Under the pieces are notes generated by a model. The model ran no database searches, was not told where the DNA came from, and saw nothing but the letters and a program-made list of their open reading frames with translations. A DNA stretch of 64,000 nt. Origin: Chitinophaga sp. (GTDB taxonomy: Bacteria; Bacteroidota; Bacteroidia; Chitinophagales; Chitinophagaceae). This document shows positions 7,512 to 16,396 of the stretch, in pieces. Within the stretch, counting starts at the first letter, position 1, and each line of letters begins with the position of its first letter. Both the position numbers and the translations under genes were made by a program. The DNA is taken from contig NZ_JAGHZS010000007.1 in the NCBI RefSeq assembly GCF_017745275.1, positions 849,147 through 913,146 on the forward strand, given 5' to 3'.

Positions 7512-9866
7512 ATGTTCAAAAGCTATTGGAGAAACGGATGGAAAAATCTCCTGAAAAATAAACTATCCGCTTTAATTAATATCGGAGGCCTTTCTATTGG
7601 CCTGGCCACTGGTATTCTTATCCTGCTTTGGATCAATGATGAATTCAGCTTCGATGCCTTTCATCAGAACAGCGCCCATCTTTTCCGGATCATGGAAAAC
7701 CGCCGCCAGGAAGGTTCCTGGCAAACCAGTACGGTTACCCAGGGTCCATTGATGAAAAAACTGGTGCAGGATCTGCCGGAAATAAAATATGCGTCCCGCA
7801 TTGCTTACGGAGGTCAGGGCCTGATGGTGGCAGGCAACAAAAGCCTCTACCAGGAAAGTGTGTACACCGATCCTGCTTACTTTAAGATGTTTACTTTTCC
7901 GGCAGTGAATGGGGATCCGGTGACGGCCCTGCAGGAACCGGGCAACATTGTACTCACGGAAAGCGCCGCCACCAGGATATTTGGCAACGCCGATGCCATG
8001 GGCAAAATTTTGAAATATAACAACATATACGACCTGAAGGTGGCGGCCATCGTTCGGGACGTACCTCCTAACAGCAGCACCAAATTCGATGTTGTACTCC
8101 CCTTCCGCCTGTATGAAAAAGAGAACGCTGACTGGATAGAAAAGTGGGATAATTACCGGTTGACCACCTGGGTACAACTGCAGCCAGGCGCCAACCTGGA
8201 CGGTTTTAATGAAAAGTTGAAAACCGTCTCCAAACAAACGGTGGTCCCTGGTGATGGAGAGCGCGCTTTATTTGCCTATCCTTTTTCGGCGTTACGCATG
8301 CACGGCGAGTTCAGAAACGGGCAGCCCAGCGGTGGCCGCATACAGCTAATGATGTTACTGGGGACCATTGGAGGGTTTATTTTATTAATTGCCTGTATCA
8401 ATTTCATGAACCTGTCCACCGCACGCTCCGAACGCCGTGCCCGCGAAGTAGGCGTGCGCAAAGCATTGGGCGCATCCAGGACCACCATCATTTTACAGTT
8501 CCTCGTGGAAGCCCTGCTGATTACCTTTCTCGCCATGGTCCTCGGGATACTGCTGGCAAAACTGACCATCCCCGGATTGAACCGCATATCCGGTAGAAGT
8601 ATGGCTTTCGGCCTGGGCAACTGGAAAATTTTGCTGAGTATCGTGCTATTAACCTTCCTCACCGGCCTGGTAGCGGGTAGTTATCCTGCCTTTTTCCTCA
8701 GCAGCTTCCAACCGGTAAAAGTATTGAAGGGCCCTACCGTAGCACAACGCGGTGGTGGCGCTTTCCGGAAAACATTGGTGACCTTCCAGTTTGTGATCTC
8801 CATCTTTCTCATCATCACTACCATTGTGCTTTACCGGCAAATCCAGTACGGAGAGAACAGGCCGGTGGGTTACAACCAGGACCAGTTGATAGAGATACCG
8901 GTACGGGGTGATATGAACCAGCAATTTGCATTGATCCGGGATGAGTTTTCCCGCATCCCGGAAATAGAGCAGGTATCAGCAGGGTCAGATGACCTGCTGA
9001 GATTTGGTGGCGCCACCGATGGTATTCAATGGCCCGGCAAAACTGCCGATCAGAATTTCCCGGTAACCCTCACCTGGGTACAATACAATTGGGTAAAGAC
9101 CGCCGGGCTACAACTGGCAGCAGGGCGTGATTTCAGCCCGGAATACGGAAGCGATTCTATCGGTTGCCTGGTCAATGAAGCGGCTGTAAGACGCATGGGA
9201 TTAAAAGAACCCATCATTGGTACGCTGCTGGGTAAAAATCCTATTATTGGTGTGGTCAAAGATTTCGTGGCAAACGATCCTTATCAGTCGCCCAACCCAA
9301 TGGTAGTATTCCTGAATACTGAGGCACTGGGACATTTCTTTGTGCGGCTGCGGAAAACGGCCAACCCGCAAACAGCGTTGGTAAAAATTGAAGCGGCCAT
9401 CAAAAAAAGTAATCCTACGGTTCCTTTTGAATTTCATTTTATCAAGGAATCCTATCAGCAGAAATTCAACGGCATCCGGTCGTCAGGGCTTATGTTGAAC
9501 TGGACAGGGGGCTTAGCGATCCTCATTTCCTGCCTGGGATTATTTGGCTTATCCTCTTTCCTGGCAGAGCGGCGCACCAAAGAAATTGGGGTCCGGAAAA
9601 TTATGGGCGCCAGTGCCGCACGCATTTGGTTCATGTTGGCAACGGAGTTCCTGAAACCTGTTTTCATCGCATTCATCATTACCGTACCACTGGCGATACT
9701 GGCAATGCAACAGGCGTTAAAACATATCGACTACCGCGTTGAACTGCAATGGTGGATGTTCCTGGCAGCAGGTGTACTCACTACCCTCGTTGCCCTGGCA
9801 ACCATTAGTTACCAGGGGCTGAAAGCAGCAGCAGCCAACCCTGTAAAGGCATTACAAACGGAATAA
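7512..9866 (+). CDS. MacB-like ABC transporter permease (FtsX family)
   Basis: 784 residues with the duplicated plan common in Bacteroidota. It begins with membrane segment 1 after the N-terminal FKSYWRNGWKNLLKNKLSALINIGGLSIG and a periplasmic MacB_PCD domain. A first FtsX core of three segments follows (around 285-430, with ARSERRAREVGVRKALGASR). A second periplasmic domain and a second FtsX core close the protein (around 665-780, with LAERRTKEIGVRKIMGASA). The EVGVRKALGA/EIGVRKIMGA loops are the coupling helices that touch the ATPase. No ATP-binding subunit is encoded nearby, so it must work with one from elsewhere or sit in the many orphan permeases of this lineage. Substrate unknown; export or envelope stress roles are usual. 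It converges with the receiver-domain gene. Confidence 0.88.
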   Translation: MFKSYWRNGWKNLLKNKLSALINIGGLSIGLATGILILLWINDEFSFDAFHQNSAHLFRIMENRRQEGSWQTSTVTQGPLMKKLVQDLPEIKYASRIAYGGQGLMVAGNKSLYQESVYTDPAYFKMFTFPAVNGDPVTALQEPGNIVLTESAATRIFGNADAMGKILKYNNIYDLKVAAIVRDVPPNSSTKFDVVLPFRLYEKENADWIEKWDNYRLTTWVQLQPGANLDGFNEKLKTVSKQTVVPGDGERALFAYPFSALRMHGEFRNGQPSGGRIQLMMLLGTIGGFILLIACINFMNLSTARSERRAREVGVRKALGASRTTIILQFLVEALLITFLAMVLGILLAKLTIPGLNRISGRSMAFGLGNWKILLSIVLLTFLTGLVAGSYPAFFLSSFQPVKVLKGPTVAQRGGGAFRKTLVTFQFVISIFLIITTIVLYRQIQYGENRPVGYNQDQLIEIPVRGDMNQQFALIRDEFSRIPEIEQVSAGSDDLLRFGGATDGIQWPGKTADQNFPVTLTWVQYNWVKTAGLQLAAGRDFSPEYGSDSIGCLVNEAAVRRMGLKEPIIGTLLGKNPIIGVVKDFVANDPYQSPNPMVVFLNTEALGHFFVRLRKTANPQTALVKIEAAIKKSNPTVPFEFHFIKESYQQKFNGIRSSGLMLNWTGGLAILISCLGLFGLSSFLAERRTKEIGVRKIMGASAARIWFMLATEFLKPVFIAFIITVPLAILAMQQALKHIDYRVELQWWMFLAAGVLTTLVALATISYQGLKAAAANPVKALQTE

Positions 9867-9873
9867 TAACCGC

Positions 9874-10389
9874 TTAGCGGGTTGAAAGTAAGTGTTTAGG
9901 TGTATCGAGAAGCAACTGCGTTTGCAACAGCACATCTTTCATCTTCATCTTAAAGCGGGCAGCCGCAGACATTCCATCTGGCAGCAGGGCTTCCTGTAAG
10001 TCGCTCTGGAATAGGATACGCAGGTTTTCTTTCAACTGCAACAGTTTTTCCTGCTTCACCAAACCTGCAGCAAAACCTGCTTCCAGCATAGCCTGCTCCT
10101 GTGCTGCATTAAATGACGGGGCATACCAGATCAGGGGCACCTGCTTTAACCGCTTTATTTTTCTCAGTTCCCGCAGAAATAAAAGGGCTTCATCTGAAGG
10201 TTGCAAACTGTCTAAAAAAATGTAATCCGGCGTAAAGCCGGATTGCTTTTTTAGATAATCCAACGCCTTGCTGGTATTATCCTGGGCAATACAAGCTTTG
10301 CTAATCTGTAAAAGGTCCAGTGCAAGATAAAACTGGTTACGCCGGTCGCGATCCGGATCAATTAATAAGGACGACAATTTCTCTCTCAT
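9874..10389 (-). CDS. stand-alone receiver-domain protein, partly degenerate
   Basis: 171 residues with one CheY-like fold: an acidic start (LLIDPDRDRR), a probable phospho-acceptor Asp in DYIFLDSLQ, and beta4/alpha4 (VPLIWYAPSFNAAQEQAMLEAG). The position that is normally Thr or Ser after beta4 reads as Ala, and the usual VKP is VKQ, so switching may be altered. A helical tail of about 40 residues follows, with no DNA-binding domain. It lies directly downstream of the large histidine kinase on the same strand, about 140 bp away, and may be its partner. A TAATTTTG promoter box is upstream. Confidence 0.75.
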   Translation of the reverse strand: MREKLSSLLIDPDRDRRNQFYLALDLLQISKACIAQDNTSKALDYLKKQSGFTPDYIFLDSLQPSDEALLFLRELRKIKRLKQVPLIWYAPSFNAAQEQAMLEAGFAAGLVKQEKLLQLKENLRILFQSDLQEALLPDGMSAAARFKMKMKDVLLQTQLLLDTPKHLLSTR

Positions 10390-10428
10390 CGCAGGGTAAT
10401 TTTAATGGTAGGATATTGGGTGTTGGTG

Positions 10429-10436
10429 CAAAATTA
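10429..10436 (-). promoter_or_regulatory. TAATTTTG, candidate -7 box of the receiver gene
   Basis: On the minus strand the sequence TAATTTTG matches the Bacteroidota consensus TAnnTTTG exactly and lies about 40 bp before the start of the receiver gene. No convincing -33 TTG was found. Confidence 0.35.
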
Positions 10437-10530
10437 CGTGAGGAAATGTTCCTGAAAAAATTTGGAATTTCCACTGAAAACGGCATCTCTAAAAAAACAT
10501 CAATAATTAGCAAAACAACAACACAGCCAG

Positions 10531-13173
10531 CTATTGTTGAGCGGGCAAAATAACCCTGAACTCCGCACCTTCTCCCGGTGCTCCATTTGCATAAATATGT
10601 CCTTTATGATTCGCTACAATTTTACTGCACAAGGCAAGCCCAATACCCGTTCCTTCAAATTCGGTTCTGTCATTTAACCGTTGGAATATCTGGAATATTT
10701 TCGAAGCATACATCTGATCAAACCCTATTCCATTGTCTTTTACCACGATTACCCAATAGGCCAGGCCCTGGTCCAGTTCTGGTAAGCGGGCCAGTTCAGC
10801 GGCCGATAACGGTTCCGCATATACCTTTATTTGCGGTTGCCTTCCAGGCGATAAGAATTTGAGTGCATTCCCCAACAGGTTATGGAATAACTGGTTCATC
10901 TGCAACGGGCTAACCAACAAACGAGGCAGTTCACCGGTTTCCAGTTGTACATCATGCAAACTAACCGGCACTTCAAAATCTATGAGTACGTTCTTTAGTA
11001 TTTCGTTGAGATCTGTTGCTACAAACGGTTCCTTCACATGTACGAGGCGGGAATAATCCAGCAATTCATTGATCAGTTGCGACATCCGTTTGGCACTGGA
11101 CATCACCTTATCAAGATACATGCAGGAGGTATCAGAAAGAATGTCTTTGTTGACGTTATGCAACATGCCGGCAAACGTGTGAATTTTACGAAGTGGTTCC
11201 TGCAGGTCGTGGCTGGTCACATAGGCAAACTGTTCCAGCTCCTGGTTTGATTTTTCGAGATAGTAATTTGCATCCTGCAGTTCTTTGGTACGTAATTCTA
11301 TCTCCGCCTCCAGCTTTAAGTTGAGTTGCATGTACCTGGCCTCGCTTTCCTGCAGGGCGGAAAACAGTTGTCGCTGTTGTGTAATATCCCTTGCAATTTT
11401 AGAGGCTCCTATCACGTTGCCATGCATATCTTTTATGGGAGATATGGTTAAGGAGAAGTCCCTGATCTCCCCTTCTTTTGTGATGCGTTTGGTTTGAAAG
11501 TGGTCTACCCGTTGACCGGATTTCAGGATTTCTATGATTTTAGGTTCTTCATCCAGTTTATCGGGTGGGATGATGTTGGTAATGGATTTACCGATCATTT
11601 CTGCGGCGCTGTAGCCAAATAACCTTTCTGCTGCCGGGTTCCAGCTTGTGACGATACCGTCCAGGGTTTTGCTGACGATGGCGTCGTCTGAATTCTCCAC
11701 GATGGCGGCCAGTTTGGATAAATGTTCATGCGATGTTTTCTCGTGGGTAATATCCACCAGCATATTAACGGCTCCTGTGAGTTCGCCGTCTTCATCAAAT
11801 AAGGGAACGGGATGCGGCGCAACAATCCGGCGGCTGCCGTCCGGTCGTTCTATCACTATGGTACGATTATAAACCGGCGTCGCGGTTTTAATGGCCTGTG
11901 CCATCGGACAGTCTTCCGGCGCAATAGCGGTGATGCCATCTGGTTGGTAGATCTTCCAGGCGCCGTTCCACATATCTACACCCACCACAGGTTCGCGTCC
12001 CCAAAGGGCTATCGCTGCTTCATTATACAGGAGAATACGGCCCTGTTTATCGCAGGTATAAACGGCTGCCGGCAAACATGCTATCACCCGGCGGTAAGCG
12101 TCTACGCCGGCTTCCTGGCGCCGTCTTTCCCTGGAAACACGGATATTGGATATAAGACTGGAAAAAAAATCCGTGTATTGCTTATACACCACGGTACCGT
12201 GCCCGCTGATCACTTTATCTGCGGGCAGGTGCGCTTTCCCAATAGGAATAGTTACCAGGAAGGTGCTGCCTTCCCCAGGCACACTCGTTATCTGCAGCTC
12301 GCCACCATGCCGCATCACCAGCTCGTTGACCAACGCCAATCCTTTATTATCCGCTTCTTTCTGTAACAAATTTTCGCGTACGGCAGTCATCAGGTCCGGG
12401 CTCAGCCCCATCCCGGTATCGGATACCGATAATTGTATGGTGTTGTTTTGCTGCATCAACCGTACAGCAATAGCTCCGCGCAGCGTATACCTGAGCGCGT
12501 TAGCCAGCAGGGTGAAGAGGATCTTCTCCCACATATCCCGGTCTACATATACTTCTTTGGTGACTACATGAAAATTGGTGACCAGGGTAAGTTTCGCCTG
12601 CCGGATTACCTGTTCGAAGTGCGACAGCAATCCATTGGTAAAACTGCTGATATCCGTTTTCACAAAAGCCATGGGAGCCGGCTGATGCCATACGGAGCCA
12701 GTCGCCATAATACCCGCTACTTGCCCGGATTCATCCGGAACAGGGCAGGCATTGAAATTATAATATAGCCCTTCCCGTTGTACCATCTGTAACAACAAAG
12801 TATCTGCAATATTGGATGTTCCTGCCATCAGGCTGTTAAAACGGGGCGCTAACTGATCCCACAAACTACTCCAGGCTACCACGGCGGGCAAGCCTAATGG
12901 ATCCGGGTAATGTGCATCCAGCAATAGCCGGCAGGCATCATTATGTATATGAATAGCATCTTCCCCCCACCATAAAAACATGGGCTGCGGTGAAGCCAGC
13001 AAAATACGCATGCATGTTTTCAGTGACTGCGGCCATTGTGCTACCGGCCCTAACCTGGAAGTAGTCCAATCAAAAGAACGGATCAGTTCACCGGCTTCTC
13101 CTCCGCCGGACAGGCAGTCATCCATCCCGCCGACTGGTTCACGGAAAGCCGCCTTTACAGGGGCGTTTAACAT
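10531..13173 (-). CDS. multi-PAS sensor histidine kinase with an extra internal ATPase domain
   Basis: 880 residues, no signal peptide or membrane segment, so cytoplasmic. Order: PAS/GAF-like input (about 35-165, WTTSRLGPVAQWPQSLK), a first GHKL ATPase domain (about 170-312) and a PAS domain (360-475). A second PAS domain follows (485-600, ENSDDAIVSKTLDGIVTSWN), then a coiled coil (605-650), HisKA with H655 in YVTSHDLQEPLRK and a second GHKL ATPase (750-878). The last contains N769 and DNGIGF and GTGIGLAL boxes. The first ATPase domain has its N box (N225), DTGMG and a GLALVNEL box but no histidine-bearing dimerisation helices in front of it. Its downstream neighbour is a receiver-only protein. 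Signal unknown; PAS domains often sense redox, light or small ligands. Confidence 0.88.
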   Translation of the reverse strand: MLNAPVKAAFREPVGGMDDCLSGGGEAGELIRSFDWTTSRLGPVAQWPQSLKTCMRILLASPQPMFLWWGEDAIHIHNDACRLLLDAHYPDPLGLPAVVAWSSLWDQLAPRFNSLMAGTSNIADTLLLQMVQREGLYYNFNACPVPDESGQVAGIMATGSVWHQPAPMAFVKTDISSFTNGLLSHFEQVIRQAKLTLVTNFHVVTKEVYVDRDMWEKILFTLLANALRYTLRGAIAVRLMQQNNTIQLSVSDTGMGLSPDLMTAVRENLLQKEADNKGLALVNELVMRHGGELQITSVPGEGSTFLVTIPIGKAHLPADKVISGHGTVVYKQYTDFFSSLISNIRVSRERRRQEAGVDAYRRVIACLPAAVYTCDKQGRILLYNEAAIALWGREPVVGVDMWNGAWKIYQPDGITAIAPEDCPMAQAIKTATPVYNRTIVIERPDGSRRIVAPHPVPLFDEDGELTGAVNMLVDITHEKTSHEHLSKLAAIVENSDDAIVSKTLDGIVTSWNPAAERLFGYSAAEMIGKSITNIIPPDKLDEEPKIIEILKSGQRVDHFQTKRITKEGEIRDFSLTISPIKDMHGNVIGASKIARDITQQRQLFSALQESEARYMQLNLKLEAEIELRTKELQDANYYLEKSNQELEQFAYVTSHDLQEPLRKIHTFAGMLHNVNKDILSDTSCMYLDKVMSSAKRMSQLINELLDYSRLVHVKEPFVATDLNEILKNVLIDFEVPVSLHDVQLETGELPRLLVSPLQMNQLFHNLLGNALKFLSPGRQPQIKVYAEPLSAAELARLPELDQGLAYWVIVVKDNGIGFDQMYASKIFQIFQRLNDRTEFEGTGIGLALCSKIVANHKGHIYANGAPGEGAEFRVILPAQQ

Positions 13174-13438
13174 TGTACAAAGAATAAAGTCATAAAAGAT
13201 ACACTGGTTGATGGCTGTCAGGCAATTGTTTTAAAATTCCACAATCAGCAAAAAAACTGGGTAAAAAAATGCACATCAAATCATACTGTCGTTGTGTTTG
13301 ATACCGCCGGTTTTATCCGGTTTCTTTCCTGCTGCTAACAGTTTCGGGGTGTTGGACCAGTAATCCTCAGCAACCAATATGGTCCAGCCGCTCCCGCTTT
13401 ACCATATAGTTGCAATAATCGTGTCAGTCCCGGATACG

Positions 13439-13918
13439 TTATTTATCCGGAAATTTAATCTGCTCGTAGGCCGGGGCAGCTTCTATGTATCCCAATGGAG
13501 TAAACTGTTTACCTTCCTGTTCGTTATAGGCAATGAAGAAATGTTCTATTTCCCGGATCGTTTGAGACGACACCGCATCCACCCCCTTAAAGGCTTTGGA
13601 TACAACCGGCACCGCAATGTAGCGGTCGTTTCTCACCACTGTTCCATCCCTTTCACGCTGTTCTGCCTTAATCGCCCCTAACAGGCGACACTTGATCAGG
13701 CAACCGGGAAAACTTTTAAATTCTGAAATCACCATGACATCTAACGGGTCTCCATCTGCGCCCCTGGTTCCCAGGATAAATCCAAAGTCATAAGGGAAAA
13801 CCATCCCGGCGGGCAATATTTTGTTGAGTACAAAAAAACGGGATGCCGGATCAAAATCATATTTTTCACTACTCCCCTTCGGGGTTTCAATGACAACAGG
13901 TAACTCTTTAATGATCAT
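13439..13918 (-). CDS. ppa: inorganic pyrophosphatase, family I
   Basis: Hydrolyses pyrophosphate to phosphate and so pulls biosynthetic reactions forward in the cytoplasm. The family signature is present as ADGDPLDVMV, preceded by LPAGMVFPYDFGFI and KYDFDPASRFF; a late RNDRYIAVP also fits. From ATG 13918 the protein is 159 residues, the length of the compact bacterial type. The frame is open to a TTG at 14029, which would add a hydrophobic, signal-like stretch, but the sequence there is weak and ATG is preferred. It is divergent from a small unknown gene at 14050. Confidence 0.85.
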   Translation of the reverse strand: MIIKELPVVIETPKGSSEKYDFDPASRFFVLNKILPAGMVFPYDFGFILGTRGADGDPLDVMVISEFKSFPGCLIKCRLLGAIKAEQRERDGTVVRNDRYIAVPVVSKAFKGVDAVSSQTIREIEHFFIAYNEQEGKQFTPLGYIEAAPAYEQIKFPDK

Positions 13919-14049
13919 ACGCACATTTTGTTGGTCAATAATAGGATAAAGAGGACTCGACTGCGAAGAAACAAAAAAACCATCAACCAACAGACATATA
14001 ATACACAGGAGGGCACAATGATTGTACAAAAAATTACAAACTGATTATC

Positions 14050-14274
14050 ATGAGCGACTTCCATATACAACTGCAAGGCCACGATATTGGCGTTACCCGC
14101 CAGGAAGAGAATATTTTTATTGTCCGCCTCCCGGAGAAAACTATTCACTTGCGCAGAAAGCAGGACAACGAAGGTGCCAGTCACTGGTTCGAAGAAGGAA
14201 AGGATAATGAAACGCCGCAAACCGAAGCCATAGGCACGGCCATTACAACCTGGCTGGCGCAGCACAGCGAATAA
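14050..14274 (+). CDS. small protein of unknown function, 74 residues
   Basis: Begins MSDFHIQLQGHDIGVTRQE and is rich in charged residues, with alternating hydrophobic residues that suggest a small beta sheet, then a helix (TEAIGTAITTWLAQH). No signal peptide or membrane segment. I do not recognise the family. Codon use looks like that of neighbouring genes and the start is an ATG about 130 bp from the divergent pyrophosphatase start, so it is probably real. Confidence 0.55.
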   Translation: MSDFHIQLQGHDIGVTRQEENIFIVRLPEKTIHLRRKQDNEGASHWFEEGKDNETPQTEAIGTAITTWLAQHSE

Positions 14275-14326
14275 AAAATCAAACGGGCAAAATACGGGAC
14301 TAACGGTAAAGGCAATACGTAGTGCA

Positions 14327-14357
14327 GGACAACAGGCAGCATCTACAGATGTTGTCC
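14327..14357. terminator. hairpin between convergent genes
   Basis: GGACAAC at 14327-14333 pairs with GTTGTCC at 14351-14357, with a small inner hairpin CATCT/AGATG. It lies between the small plus-strand gene and the minus-strand FG-GAP gene, where a shared terminator is expected. There is no clear T-run. Confidence 0.35.
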
Positions 14358-14361
14358 CCCC

Positions 14362-15495
14362 TTACTTATTTCCTTTATTATAAAAAATGAATAACCCATC
14401 TTTTCCCGCTACGATCACATCTTTCCGGCCAGACCCGGTAAGATCATGTACATCAAAGTACAGCCCCACTCCTTTCTCTCCATAGCTGATCACCTGTTTT
14501 GTAAATGATTCGCCGTTCCATTTAAAATAATAAATACCACAGGGATCGGCCGAACCCGGGTCATGGTCATTATGCGCGCGATACCGCTTCCCGGTCACCA
14601 GTTCTTCCTGTCCATCTCCATCTATATCCGTCCATAACATAGTATGGTATTGAGAATTGTTGGGGTCAACAGCATGTTTGATCCAATGGCGTTGATGGGT
14701 ACCGGGATCCTGGCGCTGCTCATACCAATCCAGGCCGTAATCGTGACCCTGGCCAGCAATTAAATCGGCCAGCCCGTCTTTGTTGACGTCTGTAACAATC
14801 ACGGGGACACTGGCCGTGCCCAGGTTAAAGTCGGGGTGAAATGTCCAGGAAGCTGCGAAAGGCGCTGCCGGGGCTTCTACCCAGCCTTCGGGCAAAATGA
14901 TGTCAATACGGCCATCGCCGTTGATATCGCCGAAGCCCAGGCCATGGCCGGACTTACGGTCCAGTATTTTATGGGCCGTAAACCCATGAACAGCTTTGTT
15001 GTAGCGGTAAATAGTCAGCGGATCATTGGGCGTATTGGGAATAATTTCCGGGATGCCGTCTCCATCTATATCACAGGATCGCGTGGTTTCTATGTTTCCG
15101 GGTGTAGCAATCAGGTGCGCTTTCCATTCACTGTCGTTTCCCGGGTTTTCTATCCATGATAAAGTTTTACCAAACCAGCCCCCGGTAATGAAATCCAGGC
15201 GGCCATCACCATTTACATCAAAAGGGATGGTGGAGAAATCGTCCCAGTATTCGCCAAATTGCTTCACGGGGCCGATGTAGTGACGCTTAAAATAAGCGGG
15301 CCCCTCATACCAGAAGGCACCGGATACCAGGTCGGGTATATGGTCGTTGTTCACATCAAACACGGCCACCGACTCATAACTTTCTGCTGCCACCACCTTT
15401 TTTTCAAATGACAGCGTAGGGATGACGCGTTGCTGTGCAGGAAGACTATTGGCTAACAGCAAGCCGGCGATAGTGGGTATCAGTTGTTTTTTCAT
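14362..15495 (-). CDS. secreted FG-GAP/VCBS repeat protein
   Basis: 377 residues with a signal peptide ending near LPAQQ. At least seven repeats carry a calcium loop of the form D-x-[DN]-x-D-G, for example DVNNDHIPDLV, DVNGDGRLDFI, DIDGDGIPEII, DINGDGRIDII, DVNKDGLADLI, DIDGDGQEELV and DLTGSGRKDVI. This spacing predicts a beta-propeller like those of integrin alpha chains and bacterial VCBS proteins. It probably sits in the periplasm or on the surface and binds carbohydrate or protein; no catalytic residues are evident. It stands alone between the pyrophosphatase region and the LytTR pair. Confidence 0.8.
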   Translation of the reverse strand: MKKQLIPTIAGLLLANSLPAQQRVIPTLSFEKKVVAAESYESVAVFDVNNDHIPDLVSGAFWYEGPAYFKRHYIGPVKQFGEYWDDFSTIPFDVNGDGRLDFITGGWFGKTLSWIENPGNDSEWKAHLIATPGNIETTRSCDIDGDGIPEIIPNTPNDPLTIYRYNKAVHGFTAHKILDRKSGHGLGFGDINGDGRIDIILPEGWVEAPAAPFAASWTFHPDFNLGTASVPVIVTDVNKDGLADLIAGQGHDYGLDWYEQRQDPGTHQRHWIKHAVDPNNSQYHTMLWTDIDGDGQEELVTGKRYRAHNDHDPGSADPCGIYYFKWNGESFTKQVISYGEKGVGLYFDVHDLTGSGRKDVIVAGKDGLFIFYNKGNK

Positions 15496-15585
15496 GTCAG
15501 CGTGGAATCAGTTATCTCCAACAAGATAATGAACCCCGGGAATAAACTATCCTGTAGTATCCTGTATTATTCCGCAATAGCGGGG

Positions 15586-16338
15586 TTACTTACCCAGCCA
15601 CCGCTTAAAATCTGCTGCTCTTAAACGGCTAATAATAATATCTTCGTAAGCCATGGGCTGTACCTGCAATTTTATTTTCCCATCAAACCATGCAAATACC
15701 TGGTCGATGGCCGGATGATGAATAATAAACTGCCGGTTCACGCGAAAGAAACAGGCAGGGTCCAGTTGCATTTCCAGCTCATCCAGGTTATTATCTATCA
15801 GGTAATCATGGCCGGTAAAGGTTTTCAGGTAATGCTGCCGCTCACGGGTATAAATAAACGCCACTTCACCCACATTCACAGAATAGAGACGTGAGCCGGC
15901 GGCCACCAGGAAACGGGACTTGTATTCTTTCCGGCGCAGTGCCTGCACAATCACCGACATATCAATTTCTCCGCCTGCTAACGAATAATATTGCCGGAAC
16001 TTGCCCAGCGCTACCGACAAATCCGCCTTCTTCAATGGCTTCAGGAGATAGTCGATACTATTGTATTTAAAGGCACGGACCGCATACTCATCAAATGCCG
16101 TTATGAATATGATATGGGCATTTACCGGTACTTCTTCAAACACATCGAAACTCTTTCCATCACCTAGTTCAATGTCGAGGAAAATCACATCCGGGCCCGG
16201 GTTCTCACGTAACCAGGCCACGGATTTTTCTACCGTATCCAATACTGCCATCACATTAATGTCTTCGTTTTCTTTAGACAACATCCTGATGAGGCGATCT
16301 GCCGCCAAAGATTCGTCTTCAATAATCAACGCATTCAT
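15586..16338 (-). CDS. LytTR-family response regulator
   Basis: 250 residues. The N-terminal receiver domain has EDE near the start, the phospho-acceptor in VIFLDIEL, ITAF after beta4 and LLKPLKK. The C-terminal LytTR DNA-binding domain follows (FLVAAGSRLYSVNVGEVAFIY ... FFRVNRQFIIHH). It is transcribed after the 16397-17422 kinase with a gap of 58 bp, so the two form a LytS/LytT-type pair. The target genes are unknown. Confidence 0.9.
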   Translation of the reverse strand: MNALIIEDESLAADRLIRMLSKENEDINVMAVLDTVEKSVAWLRENPGPDVIFLDIELGDGKSFDVFEEVPVNAHIIFITAFDEYAVRAFKYNSIDYLLKPLKKADLSVALGKFRQYYSLAGGEIDMSVIVQALRRKEYKSRFLVAAGSRLYSVNVGEVAFIYTRERQHYLKTFTGHDYLIDNNLDELEMQLDPACFFRVNRQFIIHHPAIDQVFAWFDGKIKLQVQPMAYEDIIISRLRAADFKRWLGK

Positions 16339-16396
16339 GTTCGCAATAATTAGTAAAAGATTAGGGTTTATAGATCAACCGAAATATAAAAGGTGG

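Noticed and set aside
13353..13386. TGGACCA/TGGTCCA inverted repeat as an operator
   Set aside because: Only 7 bp with a 20-bp gap and not near a start codon; likely chance.
13439..14029. Pyrophosphatase extended to a TTG start with a signal-like leader
   Set aside because: The ATG at 13918 gives a normal-size soluble enzyme; the leader is poor and non-ATG.
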